A stretch of 64,000 nt of DNA from Pseudochelatococcus lubricantis (GTDB taxonomy: Bacteria > Pseudomonadota > Alphaproteobacteria > Rhizobiales > Beijerinckiaceae). Where the stretch lies: the NCBI RefSeq assembly GCF_042432495.1, contig NZ_JBHLXC010000002.1, positions 1,472,800 through 1,536,799 of the forward strand, written 5' to 3'. The notes below the pieces were generated by a model. It was not told the DNA's origin. It saw only the letters and a list, made by a program, of their open reading frames with translations, and ran no database searches. A program made the position numbers and the translations under genes. This document shows positions 23,457 to 30,565 of the stretch, piece after piece; positions within the stretch are counted from its first letter, which is position 1, and each line of letters begins with the position of its first letter.

Positions 23457-24341
23457 TTAGTCCGGATCGGCCTGCCGCAGGCCGGCGATCATGCCGGCGG
23501 TAACGAGTCCGACGCCGAGCCCGGCCGCGACGCCGGGCGTTTCCCCGAGAAGGGGAATGCCCGCCAGCGTCGTCAGAGCCGGCACGGCGGCGGTGAAGAA
23601 GGCAAGCCGGGTGGCGCCGAGCAGCACGATGGCCCGCGTGTAAATGACGATAGACGCGACGCCGATGACGGCGCCCTGAAAAATCCCCTGCACCAGCAGG
23701 TCGCGCCACGGTGTGTGGAACAGCGCCTTTCCCGGCAGAAGTGCGTAGACCGGCAGGAAAGTCAGGGCCGAAAGGCCGGTGACGATGGCGGCGGCGCGCG
23801 TCGCCGGCAGGCCGAGGCGCCGCACGTAAAGCCCGTAGCCGGACCAGCAGAAGGAGGCAAGGAGCAGGCAGAGGTCGCCGGCGAGCAGCATCGGCGATGC
23901 GTGGGACAGGCCGTCCCACGCCATGGCGAGGACGCCCAGCGCGATGAGGGCGAGCCCCGTCCCTCGCCCCTCCGGCGCTTTGGCGCTCGCGAACGTCCGC
24001 ATCAGCACGGCCGTGGTCAGCGGCAGCGTGCCATGGAGCAGCACCGTGCCGTGCGCCGCCGGCGCGAGCGCGAAGCCGGCATAGACGAAGAGCGCAAAGC
24101 CGAGCCCGCCCGAGACCGAGAGAACGGCGGCCTCGGTGGCGCCCAGGCCGCTGAGCCCGTGTTTCATCAGGATCGGCGACAGCAGAAGGCCGGCGATGCC
24201 GAAGCGCAACGCTGCGACATCCGATGGCGCGAGCGAGGCCGAAAGCCCGAGGCGGGATACGATCACGAAGCCCGCGAACAGTGCGACGACCGCGCAGCCA
24301 TAGGCAACGCCCTGCGCGCGCACCCCGGACGGCTGTCTCAT
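23457..24341 (-). CDS. EamA/DMT-superfamily transporter
   Basis: This 294-aa inner-membrane protein has ten predicted helices in two EamA repeats ('GVAYGCAVVALFAGFVIVSR', 'DVAALRFGIAGLLLSPILM', 'GDLCLLLASFCWSGYGLYVR', 'IVIYTRAIVLLGATRLAFFT'). Family members export amino acids or other small metabolites, and the substrate is unknown. Its ATG overlaps the stop of the GST gene (ATGA), making it the last gene of the hydrolase-GST-DMT operon. The frame upstream of 24341 runs into the GST gene and is not used. Confidence 0.88.
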   Translation of the reverse strand: MRQPSGVRAQGVAYGCAVVALFAGFVIVSRLGLSASLAPSDVAALRFGIAGLLLSPILMKHGLSGLGATEAAVLSVSGGLGFALFVYAGFALAPAAHGTVLLHGTLPLTTAVLMRTFASAKAPEGRGTGLALIALGVLAMAWDGLSHASPMLLAGDLCLLLASFCWSGYGLYVRRLGLPATRAAAIVTGLSALTFLPVYALLPGKALFHTPWRDLLVQGIFQGAVIGVASIVIYTRAIVLLGATRLAFFTAAVPALTTLAGIPLLGETPGVAAGLGVGLVTAGMIAGLRQADPD

Positions 24342-24985
24342 GGCTGGGCCAGCCCCTCCTGCGTGAGCGCCCGCCGGACGGCCGGGCGCGTCAGCACCTT
24401 GCCCATCAGGCCCGCCCACAGCGGCCATTCCGCCTCCATGTCGAAGCCGGCGTGCCTGCCCCACAGCCAGAATACAAGCAGATAGGGATCGACAACGGTG
24501 TATCCGCCCGGCACGGCCCAGTCACGTCCGTCGCCGAGGATGCGCTCTATGTGATCGTAGACGCGGCGGATGTTGTCCCGCCCCCGTTCGACCACGGCGG
24601 CATGCAGCGCCGGATCGCCGACAAAGCGGTGCGGACGCCAGAGCTGGCCGTAGCCGACGCCGTGCAGATCCACCGACAGCCACGACAGCCATTCGAGACA
24701 GCGCGCCTCTCCGGCGGGGTCGGCAGGCAGCAGCCCCGCTCCGGGATGGCTGCGGGCGAGATAAAGGAGGATGGCGACAGCCTCGGTCAGCAGCCCGGAC
24801 TCGTCGCCGACGCCTGCCAGCGCCGGCACACGGCCCTTCGGATTGAGCGCCAGATAGTCGGGCGTGGAAGTGCCCTCGCCGTTGCGGGCGGAGCGCACCT
24901 CCGCCTCGTAGGGCGCGCCGGTTTCCTCAAGCACGATGTGGACGGCGAGCGAACAGGCGCCCGGCGAATGGTAGAAGCGATGCAC
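24338..24985 (-). CDS. Glutathione S-transferase family protein
   Basis: The product has 215 aa. The N-terminal thioredoxin-like domain has the bacterial GST signature 'FYHSPGACSLAVHIVLEETG' and the glutathione-binding 'LNPKGRVPAL' and 'LTEAVAILLYLA'. A helical C-terminal domain follows ('RRVYDHIERILGDGRDWAV', 'YTVVDPYLLVFWLW'). It may conjugate glutathione to, or reduce, electrophilic compounds in the cytoplasm. The start is a GTG at 24985 with GGGAG 8 bases upstream; no ATG fits without losing the first strand. It is sandwiched between the hydrolase (25-bp gap) and the DMT exporter (overlap), suggesting a detoxify-and-export unit. Confidence 0.88.
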   Translation of the reverse strand: MHRFYHSPGACSLAVHIVLEETGAPYEAEVRSARNGEGTSTPDYLALNPKGRVPALAGVGDESGLLTEAVAILLYLARSHPGAGLLPADPAGEARCLEWLSWLSVDLHGVGYGQLWRPHRFVGDPALHAAVVERGRDNIRRVYDHIERILGDGRDWAVPGGYTVVDPYLLVFWLWGRHAGFDMEAEWPLWAGLMGKVLTRPAVRRALTQEGLAQP

Positions 24986-25010
24986 GAGACGAACTCCCGG
25001 TGATTGGATT

Positions 25011-25934
25011 TCAGGGGCCGATGAGGCGGCTTGGCCACGGGTTGCGGCTTTCCCGGAGCCATAACAGCGTATCGATCCAGAAACCGCTGGCGTGGCTGTC
25101 GTGGAAAAGGCTGAAGTGGCCGATGGCCTCGCGGTCGTAATCGGCCGGTGCGAGCAGCACGGCCTGCCGCGACGCGCCTGTGTAGTAGCGGAGCGCGCGC
25201 CGGATGGCCGGCACCGTGCCGAGTTCGTCGTCGGCCACGGCGACGGCAAGGATGGGCGCCTTCACCGCCGCCATGCGGCAAAGCGCCTTCGCCCGCTCAT
25301 GGCGCGGATGGCTGCGCTCGAAGCGGCGGCCGCGAAAGCTCCACTCGTTGGCGACGCCGGCCGGCAGGTCTTCCAGCCAGCCGAACCGGCGGCCCGGAAA
25401 ATAGCCGCAGAACGCCGTGGCGGCCGGCATGGCGACGTGCCATTTCAGGAGCAGGCCGAGCCGCCGGTGCGGGGCATAATCGCCCCACCACGCATATTGC
25501 GCGCCCACCGTCAGCATCCTGTCGACCAGCGTCGCGCTTTCGGCAAGTCCGGGCAGGAAGCCGCCGATGCTGTGGCCGACCACCAGCAGCGGCCCGTCTT
25601 TCCGGCGGTCGCGCATGAAGCGGACAGCGGCGTCGAAATCCAGCTCGCCCCAGTCCCGCCAGCGATAGCGGCACCCTCTCAGGCGCGCCGGCCGCGACAG
25701 GCCGATGCCGCGATAGTCGTAGGTGAGAACGTCGAAGCCGTGCCGCACCAGAAAGCGCGCGTAACGGTGATAATAGCGCGCTGCGACACCGGTCGCGGGG
25801 TTGACGATGACCGTGCCGGCCGCGCCGCCGCCCGGAGCGGCCCACACGTGGCCGCCGAGCGTCACGCCGTCGCGGCAGGCGATTGCGACGGCCCTGCCAT
25901 CCATGTCGGGTACGGTGCGGATGTTCTCGTTCAT
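25011..25934 (-). CDS. Alpha/beta hydrolase
   Basis: This 307-aa protein has an alpha/beta-hydrolase fold, with the nucleophile elbow 'VVGHSIGGFLPGL', the oxyanion region 'VNPATGVAARYYHRYARFL', 'DVLTYDYRGIGLSRP', an acid in 'AVAVADDELGTVP' and the catalytic His in 'REAIGHFSLFHD'. No signal peptide is seen, so it acts in the cytoplasm, probably as an esterase or lipase-like enzyme of unknown substrate. It is first in a three-gene operon with a GST and a DMT exporter and is divergent from a TetR gene across a 70-bp gap holding a palindrome. Confidence 0.88.
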   Translation of the reverse strand: MNENIRTVPDMDGRAVAIACRDGVTLGGHVWAAPGGGAAGTVIVNPATGVAARYYHRYARFLVRHGFDVLTYDYRGIGLSRPARLRGCRYRWRDWGELDFDAAVRFMRDRRKDGPLLVVGHSIGGFLPGLAESATLVDRMLTVGAQYAWWGDYAPHRRLGLLLKWHVAMPAATAFCGYFPGRRFGWLEDLPAGVANEWSFRGRRFERSHPRHERAKALCRMAAVKAPILAVAVADDELGTVPAIRRALRYYTGASRQAVLLAPADYDREAIGHFSLFHDSHASGFWIDTLLWLRESRNPWPSRLIGP

Positions 25935-25964
25935 GCCGGCGACGATAAAAGAAGAGCGCCGTCG

Positions 25965-25988
25965 TGTATATTCACTGGTCAGTATACA
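25965..25988. promoter_or_regulatory. TetR-type operator in divergent promoter
   Basis: Arms TGTATA (25965-25970) and TATACA (25983-25988) are perfectly inverted, and the inner 12 bp are partly symmetric as well. The site lies between the hydrolase operon and the tetR gene, and TGTATA/TATACA can also serve as a -10 region. A TetR dimer bound here could shut off both directions. Confidence 0.6.
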
Positions 25989-26004
25989 TCAGCCCGTGCG
26001 ATAC

Positions 26005-26631
26005 ATGCTTATGACCAGCAGTACGCTCCCCACACGTGAACGCATCATCCGGGCCGCCGGCAAGCTGTTCCACGGCGAGGGCATCCGCGCCGTCAGTGTC
26101 GATGCCGTGGCCGAGAAGGCCGGCGTCACCAAGCGGACGCTCTACTACCATTTCCGCAGCAAGGACGACCTGATCGCCGCCTATCTCGACACCCGCGACC
26201 AGCCGAATCTCGCCCTGTTCCAGCGATGGTTCGCCGAGACGGAGGGCGACGTGGCGGACAAGGTCGCAAGCCTCTTCAGCAACCTCGCCCGCGCCGCCCG
26301 CCATCCCGAATGGAAGGGATGCGGCTTCCTGCGCACCTCCGTGGAACTCGTCAACCTGCCGGGCCACCCGGCCATCACCATCGGACGCGCGCACAAGAAA
26401 CGGGTCGAGGACTGGCTCTTTTCGGTCTTCACAGAGGCAGGCGTCGGCGAGAACGCGCTGCAGCTCGCGCGCCAGGTTATCCTGCTGCTCGACGGCTCCT
26501 TCGCGGTGGTGCTGCTGCACCGCGATCCGTCCTACATGGAGGCAGCCGCCGACGCGGCGTCGCGCCTCATCCGCACCGCCCTGCCCGGCAGCGCCGCAAT
26601 CGACAGGCTGCCCGTTCCCGATTATCTATAA
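26005..26631 (+). CDS. TetR-family transcriptional regulator
   Basis: The product has 208 aa. The N-terminal TetR helix-turn-helix is clear: 'TRERIIRAAGKLFHGEGIRA' and 'VAEKAGVTKRTLYYHFRSKDDLI'. The rest is the ligand-binding helical domain. It most likely represses the divergent hydrolase-GST-DMT operon and itself through the palindrome at 25965. ATG codons at 26005 and 26011 are both possible starts. Its last codons and stop (ending at 26631) contain a BioR box, so the end of this gene doubles as control DNA for bioR. Confidence 0.9.
   Translation: MLMTSSTLPTRERIIRAAGKLFHGEGIRAVSVDAVAEKAGVTKRTLYYHFRSKDDLIAAYLDTRDQPNLALFQRWFAETEGDVADKVASLFSNLARAARHPEWKGCGFLRTSVELVNLPGHPAITIGRAHKKRVEDWLFSVFTEAGVGENALQLARQVILLLDGSFAVVLLHRDPSYMEAAADAASRLIRTALPGSAAIDRLPVPDYL
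26622..26631 (+). promoter_or_regulatory. BioR box in front of bioR (inside the tetR stop region)
   Basis: TTATCTATAA matches the known BioR consensus TTATMKATAA exactly. It covers the last codons and the TAA stop of tetR and ends 3 bp before the bioR ATG, consistent with autoregulation of bioR. Confidence 0.85.
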
Positions 26632-26634
26632 AAC

Positions 26635-27318
26635 ATGCGCGCGCAGAAAGAAGAGACGTTGAAGGAAGACACATTGGCCGTCCGCATCAGCCGCACGCTG
26701 GCGGAGCGCATCATCGCCGGCGAGATCGAACCGGGGACGCGGCTGCGGCAGGACCATATCGCCGGGGAATTCGGCGCCAGCCACGTGCCGGTACGCGAGG
26801 CGTTCCGCCGCCTGGAGGCGCAAGGCCTTGCAGTGAGCGAACCGCGCAAGGGCGTGCGGGTGGCATCCTTCGAACTGTCGGAGGTCCGGGAGGTGGCGGA
26901 GATGCGCGCGGCGCTGGAGGTGCTGGCCCTTCGCCACGCCGCCCCGCACCTGACGCATGCCGTGCTCGACGAGGCCGAGGAAGCCACGAAGGCCGGCGAC
27001 GCTTCCCGCGATGTCCGCTCGTGGGAGGCCGCGAACCGGCGCTTTCATCGGCTGATCCTCGAACCCTGCGGCATGCCCCGGCTGCTCGCGTCCATCGACG
27101 ATCTCCACGCGGCCTCCGCCCGCTTCCTCTTCGCCGCCTGGCGATCGGACTGGGAGGCGCGCACCGATCACGATCACCGCGCCATTCTCGCCGCGCTGCG
27201 CAAGGGCGATACGGAAGCCGCCTGTGCCACGCTCGCACGGCATGTCCAATGGATCGGGCACCGGCCCGTTTCCGCCGCTGGCGGCCGGCAGCGGAAGGCG
27301 TTTGCCATCGTCGGCTGA
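26635..27318 (+). CDS. bioR: GntR-family biotin regulator BioR
   Basis: This 227-aa GntR/FadR-type protein has a winged helix at residues ~12-80 ('RISRTLAERIIAGEIEPGTR', 'IAGEFGASHVPVREAFRRLE') and an FCD effector domain ('EVREVAEMRAALEVLALRHA', 'DHRAILAALRKGDTEAACAT'). BioR represses biotin genes in alphaproteobacteria through TTATCTATAA-type boxes. The identification rests on the combination of four such boxes (one before bioR, three before bioY) with the bioY-bioB operon directly downstream. Another FadR-type regulator is possible from the protein alone, but the boxes make BioR very likely. Confidence 0.92.
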   Translation: MRAQKEETLKEDTLAVRISRTLAERIIAGEIEPGTRLRQDHIAGEFGASHVPVREAFRRLEAQGLAVSEPRKGVRVASFELSEVREVAEMRAALEVLALRHAAPHLTHAVLDEAEEATKAGDASRDVRSWEAANRRFHRLILEPCGMPRLLASIDDLHAASARFLFAAWRSDWEARTDHDHRAILAALRKGDTEAACATLARHVQWIGHRPVSAAGGRQRKAFAIVG

Positions 27319-27322
27319 TGAA

Positions 27323-27394
27323 TTATCTATAATTATGTTGCGACTCACCCGCTCATGTGGATTCATTATAGATGAAATCACGAATTATCTATAA
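27323..27394 (+). promoter_or_regulatory. Three BioR boxes upstream of bioY-bioB
   Basis: TTATCTATAA occurs at 27323-27332 and 27385-27394. An inverted copy with one mismatch (TTATAGATGA) lies between them at 27366-27375. The last box is 10 bp before the AAGGAG ribosome site of bioY (about 27400). Three boxes in 72 bp suggest tight or cooperative repression of the biotin operon. Confidence 0.88.
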
Positions 27395-27412
27395 TTATGA
27401 AGGAGCGATAGC

Positions 27413-27979
27413 ATGAGTCAAAACCTCGTCCTGGCGGGCCCGGGCCTGCGTTCCGGCTTAAGGACAGTCGCCTTCGTCGCTCTCGGCGTCGCGCTGATCA
27501 CTCTTGCCGCGAAGATCCAGATTCCCTTCTGGCCGACGCCGATGACCCTGCACACGCTCGCCGTGATGGCGATTGCCGTCGCCGCCGGGCCGCGCCTCGC
27601 CACCGCGACCTTCCTTGCCTATCTCGCAGCGGGCGCGGCCGGATTCCCCGTCTTTTCCGGCACGCCGGAGCGCGGGATCGGCGTGGCGTACATGGTGGGG
27701 CCCACGGGCGGCTACCTGCTCGGCTATCTCGCCGCGAGCTGGATCACCGGCGCGCTTGCACAAGGGCGCGGTGTCATCGGCCGCGTGCTCGCCATGCTCG
27801 CGGGCCTTGCTGTCATCTATGCCGCGGGGCTGCTCTGGCTCGCGTTCTACGTGCCGGCGGGGCGGATCGTCGCGCTCGGCTTCACGCCATTCATTCTTGG
27901 CGATCTCCTGAAAATCGCGGTGGTCGCCGTCGCCGCGGTGTTCGTTCCGGCGCATCTTCTCGGGAAGATCGGCCGATGA
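27413..27979 (+). CDS. bioY: Biotin transporter substrate-binding subunit BioY
   Basis: This 188-aa protein has six transmembrane helices and the BioY signature: 'AAKIQIPFWPTPMTLHTLAV', 'YLAAGAAGFPVFSGTPERGI', 'MVGPTGGYLLGYLAASW', 'FILGDLLKIAVVA'. BioY is the S component for biotin uptake, working alone or with EcfA/EcfT; no ECF ATPase or T gene is nearby. A good ribosome site (AAGGAG) precedes the ATG. The gene overlaps bioB by 4 bp (ATGA) and is preceded by BioR boxes, so uptake and the last synthesis step are controlled together. Confidence 0.95.
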   Translation: MSQNLVLAGPGLRSGLRTVAFVALGVALITLAAKIQIPFWPTPMTLHTLAVMAIAVAAGPRLATATFLAYLAAGAAGFPVFSGTPERGIGVAYMVGPTGGYLLGYLAASWITGALAQGRGVIGRVLAMLAGLAVIYAAGLLWLAFYVPAGRIVALGFTPFILGDLLKIAVVAVAAVFVPAHLLGKIGR

Positions 27980-29016
27980 GCGCCGCGATCCCGGCTGCCA
28001 CCCGGCCCGCCCCGCGCGTATGCTGGACGGAGGAAGAAGCGCGCGCCATCCACGGCCTTCCCTTCCCGGAGCTGCTGTTCCGGGCGCAGACCCTCCACCG
28101 CCGGCATTTCGACCCAACGGAGATCGAGACCGCGACGCTGTTGTCCATCAAGACGGGCGGCTGTCCGGAAGACTGCGGCTACTGCTCGCAGAGCGCTCAC
28201 CACAAGACGGGCGTCGCGGCATCGAAGCTGATGGACGTCGACGCCGTGCTCGCGCAGGCGCGGCGAGCCAGGGAGGGCGGCGCCACGCGCTTCTGCATGG
28301 GCGCGGCCTGGCGCAGTCCGAAGGACCGCGATCTCGACAGGGTCTGCGCCATGATCGAGGGTGTGAAGGCGCTGGGGATGGAAACCTGCGTGACCCTCGG
28401 CATGCTGACCCCGTTGCAGGTGGAGCGCCTGGGCGAGGCTGGGCTCGATTACTATAACCACAACATCGACACCTCGCGCGCCTATTATCCCGAGATCGTC
28501 ACCACACGGACGATGGACGACCGGCTGGAGACGCTCGCCCATGTCCGCGCCGGCGGCATCAAAGTCTGTTGCGGCGGCATCGTCGGCATGGGCGAAACGG
28601 TGGAGGACCGCATCTCCATGCTGGTGACGCTCGCCAATCTCGACGTGCCGCCCGAAAGCGTGCCGATCAACATGTGGAACGCCATCGCGGGCACGCCGGT
28701 GATGGAGAAGGCGGAACCCACCGACGCCGTTGCCTTCGTCCGGCTCGTCGCGCTCGCCCGCATCCTGATGCCGGAAAGCGTGGTGCGGCTCTCCGCAGGC
28801 CGCCACGCCATGAGCGACGAGATGCAGGCACTCTGCTTCCTCGCCGGCGCGAACTCCATCTTTACCGGTGACATGCTGCTGACGACCGGCAATCCGGCAC
28901 GCGACCGCGACGCCGTGCTCATCGCCCGGCTGGGCATGCGGACAGCGGCGCCCCGGGCTCCGGAAGGAGCGTGCCGAGGCGGCCGTCAGCCGGCCCCGGC
29001 CGCGCCGGGCCAGTAG
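27976..29016 (+). CDS. bioB: Biotin synthase BioB
   Basis: This 346-aa radical-SAM enzyme inserts sulfur into dethiobiotin. The radical-SAM cluster motif is in 'GGCPEDCGYCSQSAHH' (CX3CX2C). Other BioB blocks include 'GATRFCMGAAWRSPKDRD', 'METCVTLGMLTPLQVERL', 'DYYNHNIDTSRAYYPEIVTT', 'GGIVGMGET', and near the end 'AGRHAMSDEMQALCFLAGAN' and 'SIFTGDMLLTT', with the Arg ligand of the [2Fe-2S] cluster. It follows bioY with a 4-bp overlap. bioF, bioD and bioA are not in this window. The last ~25 residues are a variable tail, and its 3' end overlaps the convergent yggS gene by 31 bp. Confidence 0.96.
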   Translation: MSAAIPAATRPAPRVCWTEEEARAIHGLPFPELLFRAQTLHRRHFDPTEIETATLLSIKTGGCPEDCGYCSQSAHHKTGVAASKLMDVDAVLAQARRAREGGATRFCMGAAWRSPKDRDLDRVCAMIEGVKALGMETCVTLGMLTPLQVERLGEAGLDYYNHNIDTSRAYYPEIVTTRTMDDRLETLAHVRAGGIKVCCGGIVGMGETVEDRISMLVTLANLDVPPESVPINMWNAIAGTPVMEKAEPTDAVAFVRLVALARILMPESVVRLSAGRHAMSDEMQALCFLAGANSIFTGDMLLTTGNPARDRDAVLIARLGMRTAAPRAPEGACRGGRQPAPAAPGQ

Positions 29017-29747
29017 TGGGAGTCGGGAAGCGGTCGCGGGCCGAACACCGCCTGCCCGACCCGTACGACCGTCGCGCCCTCCTCGACGGCCCACTCGTAG
29101 TCGCCCGACATGCCCATGGAGAGTTCGGCCAGCACTGCCCCCTGCGGCGCGTCGTTGCGGGCGCGATCCCGAATATCGCGCAGGCACCGGAAACATCGCC
29201 GCACCTCCGCCTCGTCCGGGGTAAAAGTCGCCAACGTCATGAATCCCTTCGGGCGTAGCGCGTGGAGGGCGGCGAGTTCCTTCAGGAACGCAGGCGTTTC
29301 CTCCGGGGTGAGCCCGTATTTGCTGGCCTCGTTCGACGTGTTCACCTGCACGAACACATCGAGGCCGGTACCGAGAAACTGCAGGCGCTTCTCCAGTGCC
29401 ACCGCCAGCGAGAGGCGGTCCAGCGACTGCACCTCGCCGGCGAAACGCAGCACGTCCTTCACCTTGTTGCTCTGCAAATGGCCGATCATCGACCAGCGGA
29501 CGGCCTCTCCGGCCAGCGCCTCCGCCTTCTGGCGGCCTTCCTGTACCTTATTCTCGCCGAGATCGGTCTGGCCGGCGCGCACGGCCTCCCGTACGCGCTC
29601 GGGCGCGACCGTCTTGGTGACGAGCAGGAGGCGCACCGCCTGCGCGCTCCGTCCCGAGCGCAGCGCCGCCGCCGCAATACGGGCATGCGCATCCGCGAGA
29701 TTGGCCGCGACACCCATGGTTACGGTACTCATGATTGCGGTACTCAT
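28986..29747 (-). CDS. YggS-family pyridoxal-phosphate homeostasis protein
   Basis: The 253-aa product folds like an alanine-racemase N-terminal barrel and binds PLP without known catalysis. The PLP lysine lies in 'RLLLVTKTVAPERVREAVR', followed by 'LGENKVQEGRQKAEAL', 'WSMIGHLQSNKVKDVLRFA', 'VNTSNEASKYGLTPEE' and 'LSMGMSGDYEWAVEEGATVV'. The family keeps the free PLP level balanced. The start is taken as ATG 29747, overlapping the stop of the amidotransferase gene (ATGA). In-frame ATGs also occur at 29732 and 29717 because of a 15-bp tandem duplication, so the N-terminus may be up to 10 residues shorter. Confidence 0.9.
   Translation of the reverse strand: MSTAIMSTVTMGVAANLADAHARIAAAALRSGRSAQAVRLLLVTKTVAPERVREAVRAGQTDLGENKVQEGRQKAEALAGEAVRWSMIGHLQSNKVKDVLRFAGEVQSLDRLSLAVALEKRLQFLGTGLDVFVQVNTSNEASKYGLTPEETPAFLKELAALHALRPKGFMTLATFTPDEAEVRRCFRCLRDIRDRARNDAPQGAVLAELSMGMSGDYEWAVEEGATVVRVGQAVFGPRPLPDSHYWPGAAGAG
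29718..29747 (-). repeat. 15-bp tandem duplication at the yggS start
   Basis: Reading along yggS, ATGAGTACCGCAATC is followed at once by ATGAGTACCGTAACC, and then by ATGGGTG. Each unit carries its own in-frame start codon, giving 'MSTAI MSTVT MGV' at the N-terminus. Confidence 0.8.
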
Positions 29748-30448
29748 GGCTGCAACTGCTCCAGCCATTCCGCGAACATGGCGCGGCCGGCCTCCCGCAG
29801 GGCCGGGCCGCGACGGCGCGCATCGTCGCGGATGGCACGTGGATCTATCCCCGCAGCCGCAAGCTCGCAGGCGTGGCCGATGAGCCAGGGTTCCAACCCC
29901 GCGCAGGCGTCGGCTTCGGGATGGAACTGCACGCCGAGCACGTTCGGCCCACGGGAGAAGGCCTGCGTCGCGCAGGCCGGTGTCGAGGCCAGGTTGACGC
30001 TGCCCTCCGGAATGGCGAAGGCATCGCCGTGCCAGTGCAGCACCGCCACGCCATCGAGATGGCGCAGCGGGCTCTGCCGGCCTGCGTCCGTTAGCGTCAG
30101 TGGTGAAAAGCCGATTTCCTTGGCGCCGCCCGGCGCCACCGCCGCGCCGAGGGTGGCGGCGATCTGCTGCGCGCCGAGACAAATGCCGAAAAGCGGGCGC
30201 CCGGCATCGAGTCGACGGGCGATCAGCGCCCGTTCCCCGGCCAGAAAGGGATAGGCGTCCGCCTCGTAGACCCCGACCGGCCCGCCGAGCACGGCGAGCA
30301 GATCGGGCTCCAGCGGGTCGAGCGCCGCGAAATCCGCCGCGCCCACATCGTGATAATGCAGCTTGAAGCCCGCGCCCGACAGCACGGCCTCGAAAGTGCC
30401 GAGGCCCTCGAAATGGATATGGCGAATGGCGATCGCGGTCTTGAGCAT
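29744..30448 (-). CDS. Class I glutamine amidotransferase (GMP synthase-like domain only)
   Basis: This 234-aa stand-alone glutaminase-type protein has the catalytic triad visible: Cys in 'LFGICLGAQQIAATLG', and His and Glu in 'VLGVQFHPEADACAG'. The oxyanion region is 'DLLAVLGGPVGVYEADAYPF'. It has no synthetase domain, so it resembles the many short GATase1 proteins that split gamma-glutamyl compounds or supply ammonia to a partner. The partner is unknown. It is the first gene of an operon with yggS (4-bp overlap) and is divergent from a PLP-binding MocR regulator. Confidence 0.88.
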   Translation of the reverse strand: MLKTAIAIRHIHFEGLGTFEAVLSGAGFKLHYHDVGAADFAALDPLEPDLLAVLGGPVGVYEADAYPFLAGERALIARRLDAGRPLFGICLGAQQIAATLGAAVAPGGAKEIGFSPLTLTDAGRQSPLRHLDGVAVLHWHGDAFAIPEGSVNLASTPACATQAFSRGPNVLGVQFHPEADACAGLEPWLIGHACELAAAGIDPRAIRDDARRRGPALREAGRAMFAEWLEQLQP

Positions 30449-30565
30449 CGCGCCCTCTCTCCCCTCTCTATGCAGCGCCGGCGGATTGGCCGGGTTGCCG
30501 TTGCTGACCCTTCATGCGATAGCTCCGATCCGGACTGTTGTGGAGAGCCGGATTATGAAAAATGG

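Noticed and set aside
29744..30448. PdxT (glutaminase of PLP synthesis)
   Set aside because: The neighbourhood is PLP-related, but the protein's motifs (GICLGAQ, QFHPEAD) fit the GMP-synthase-like short amidotransferases, and there is no pdxS.
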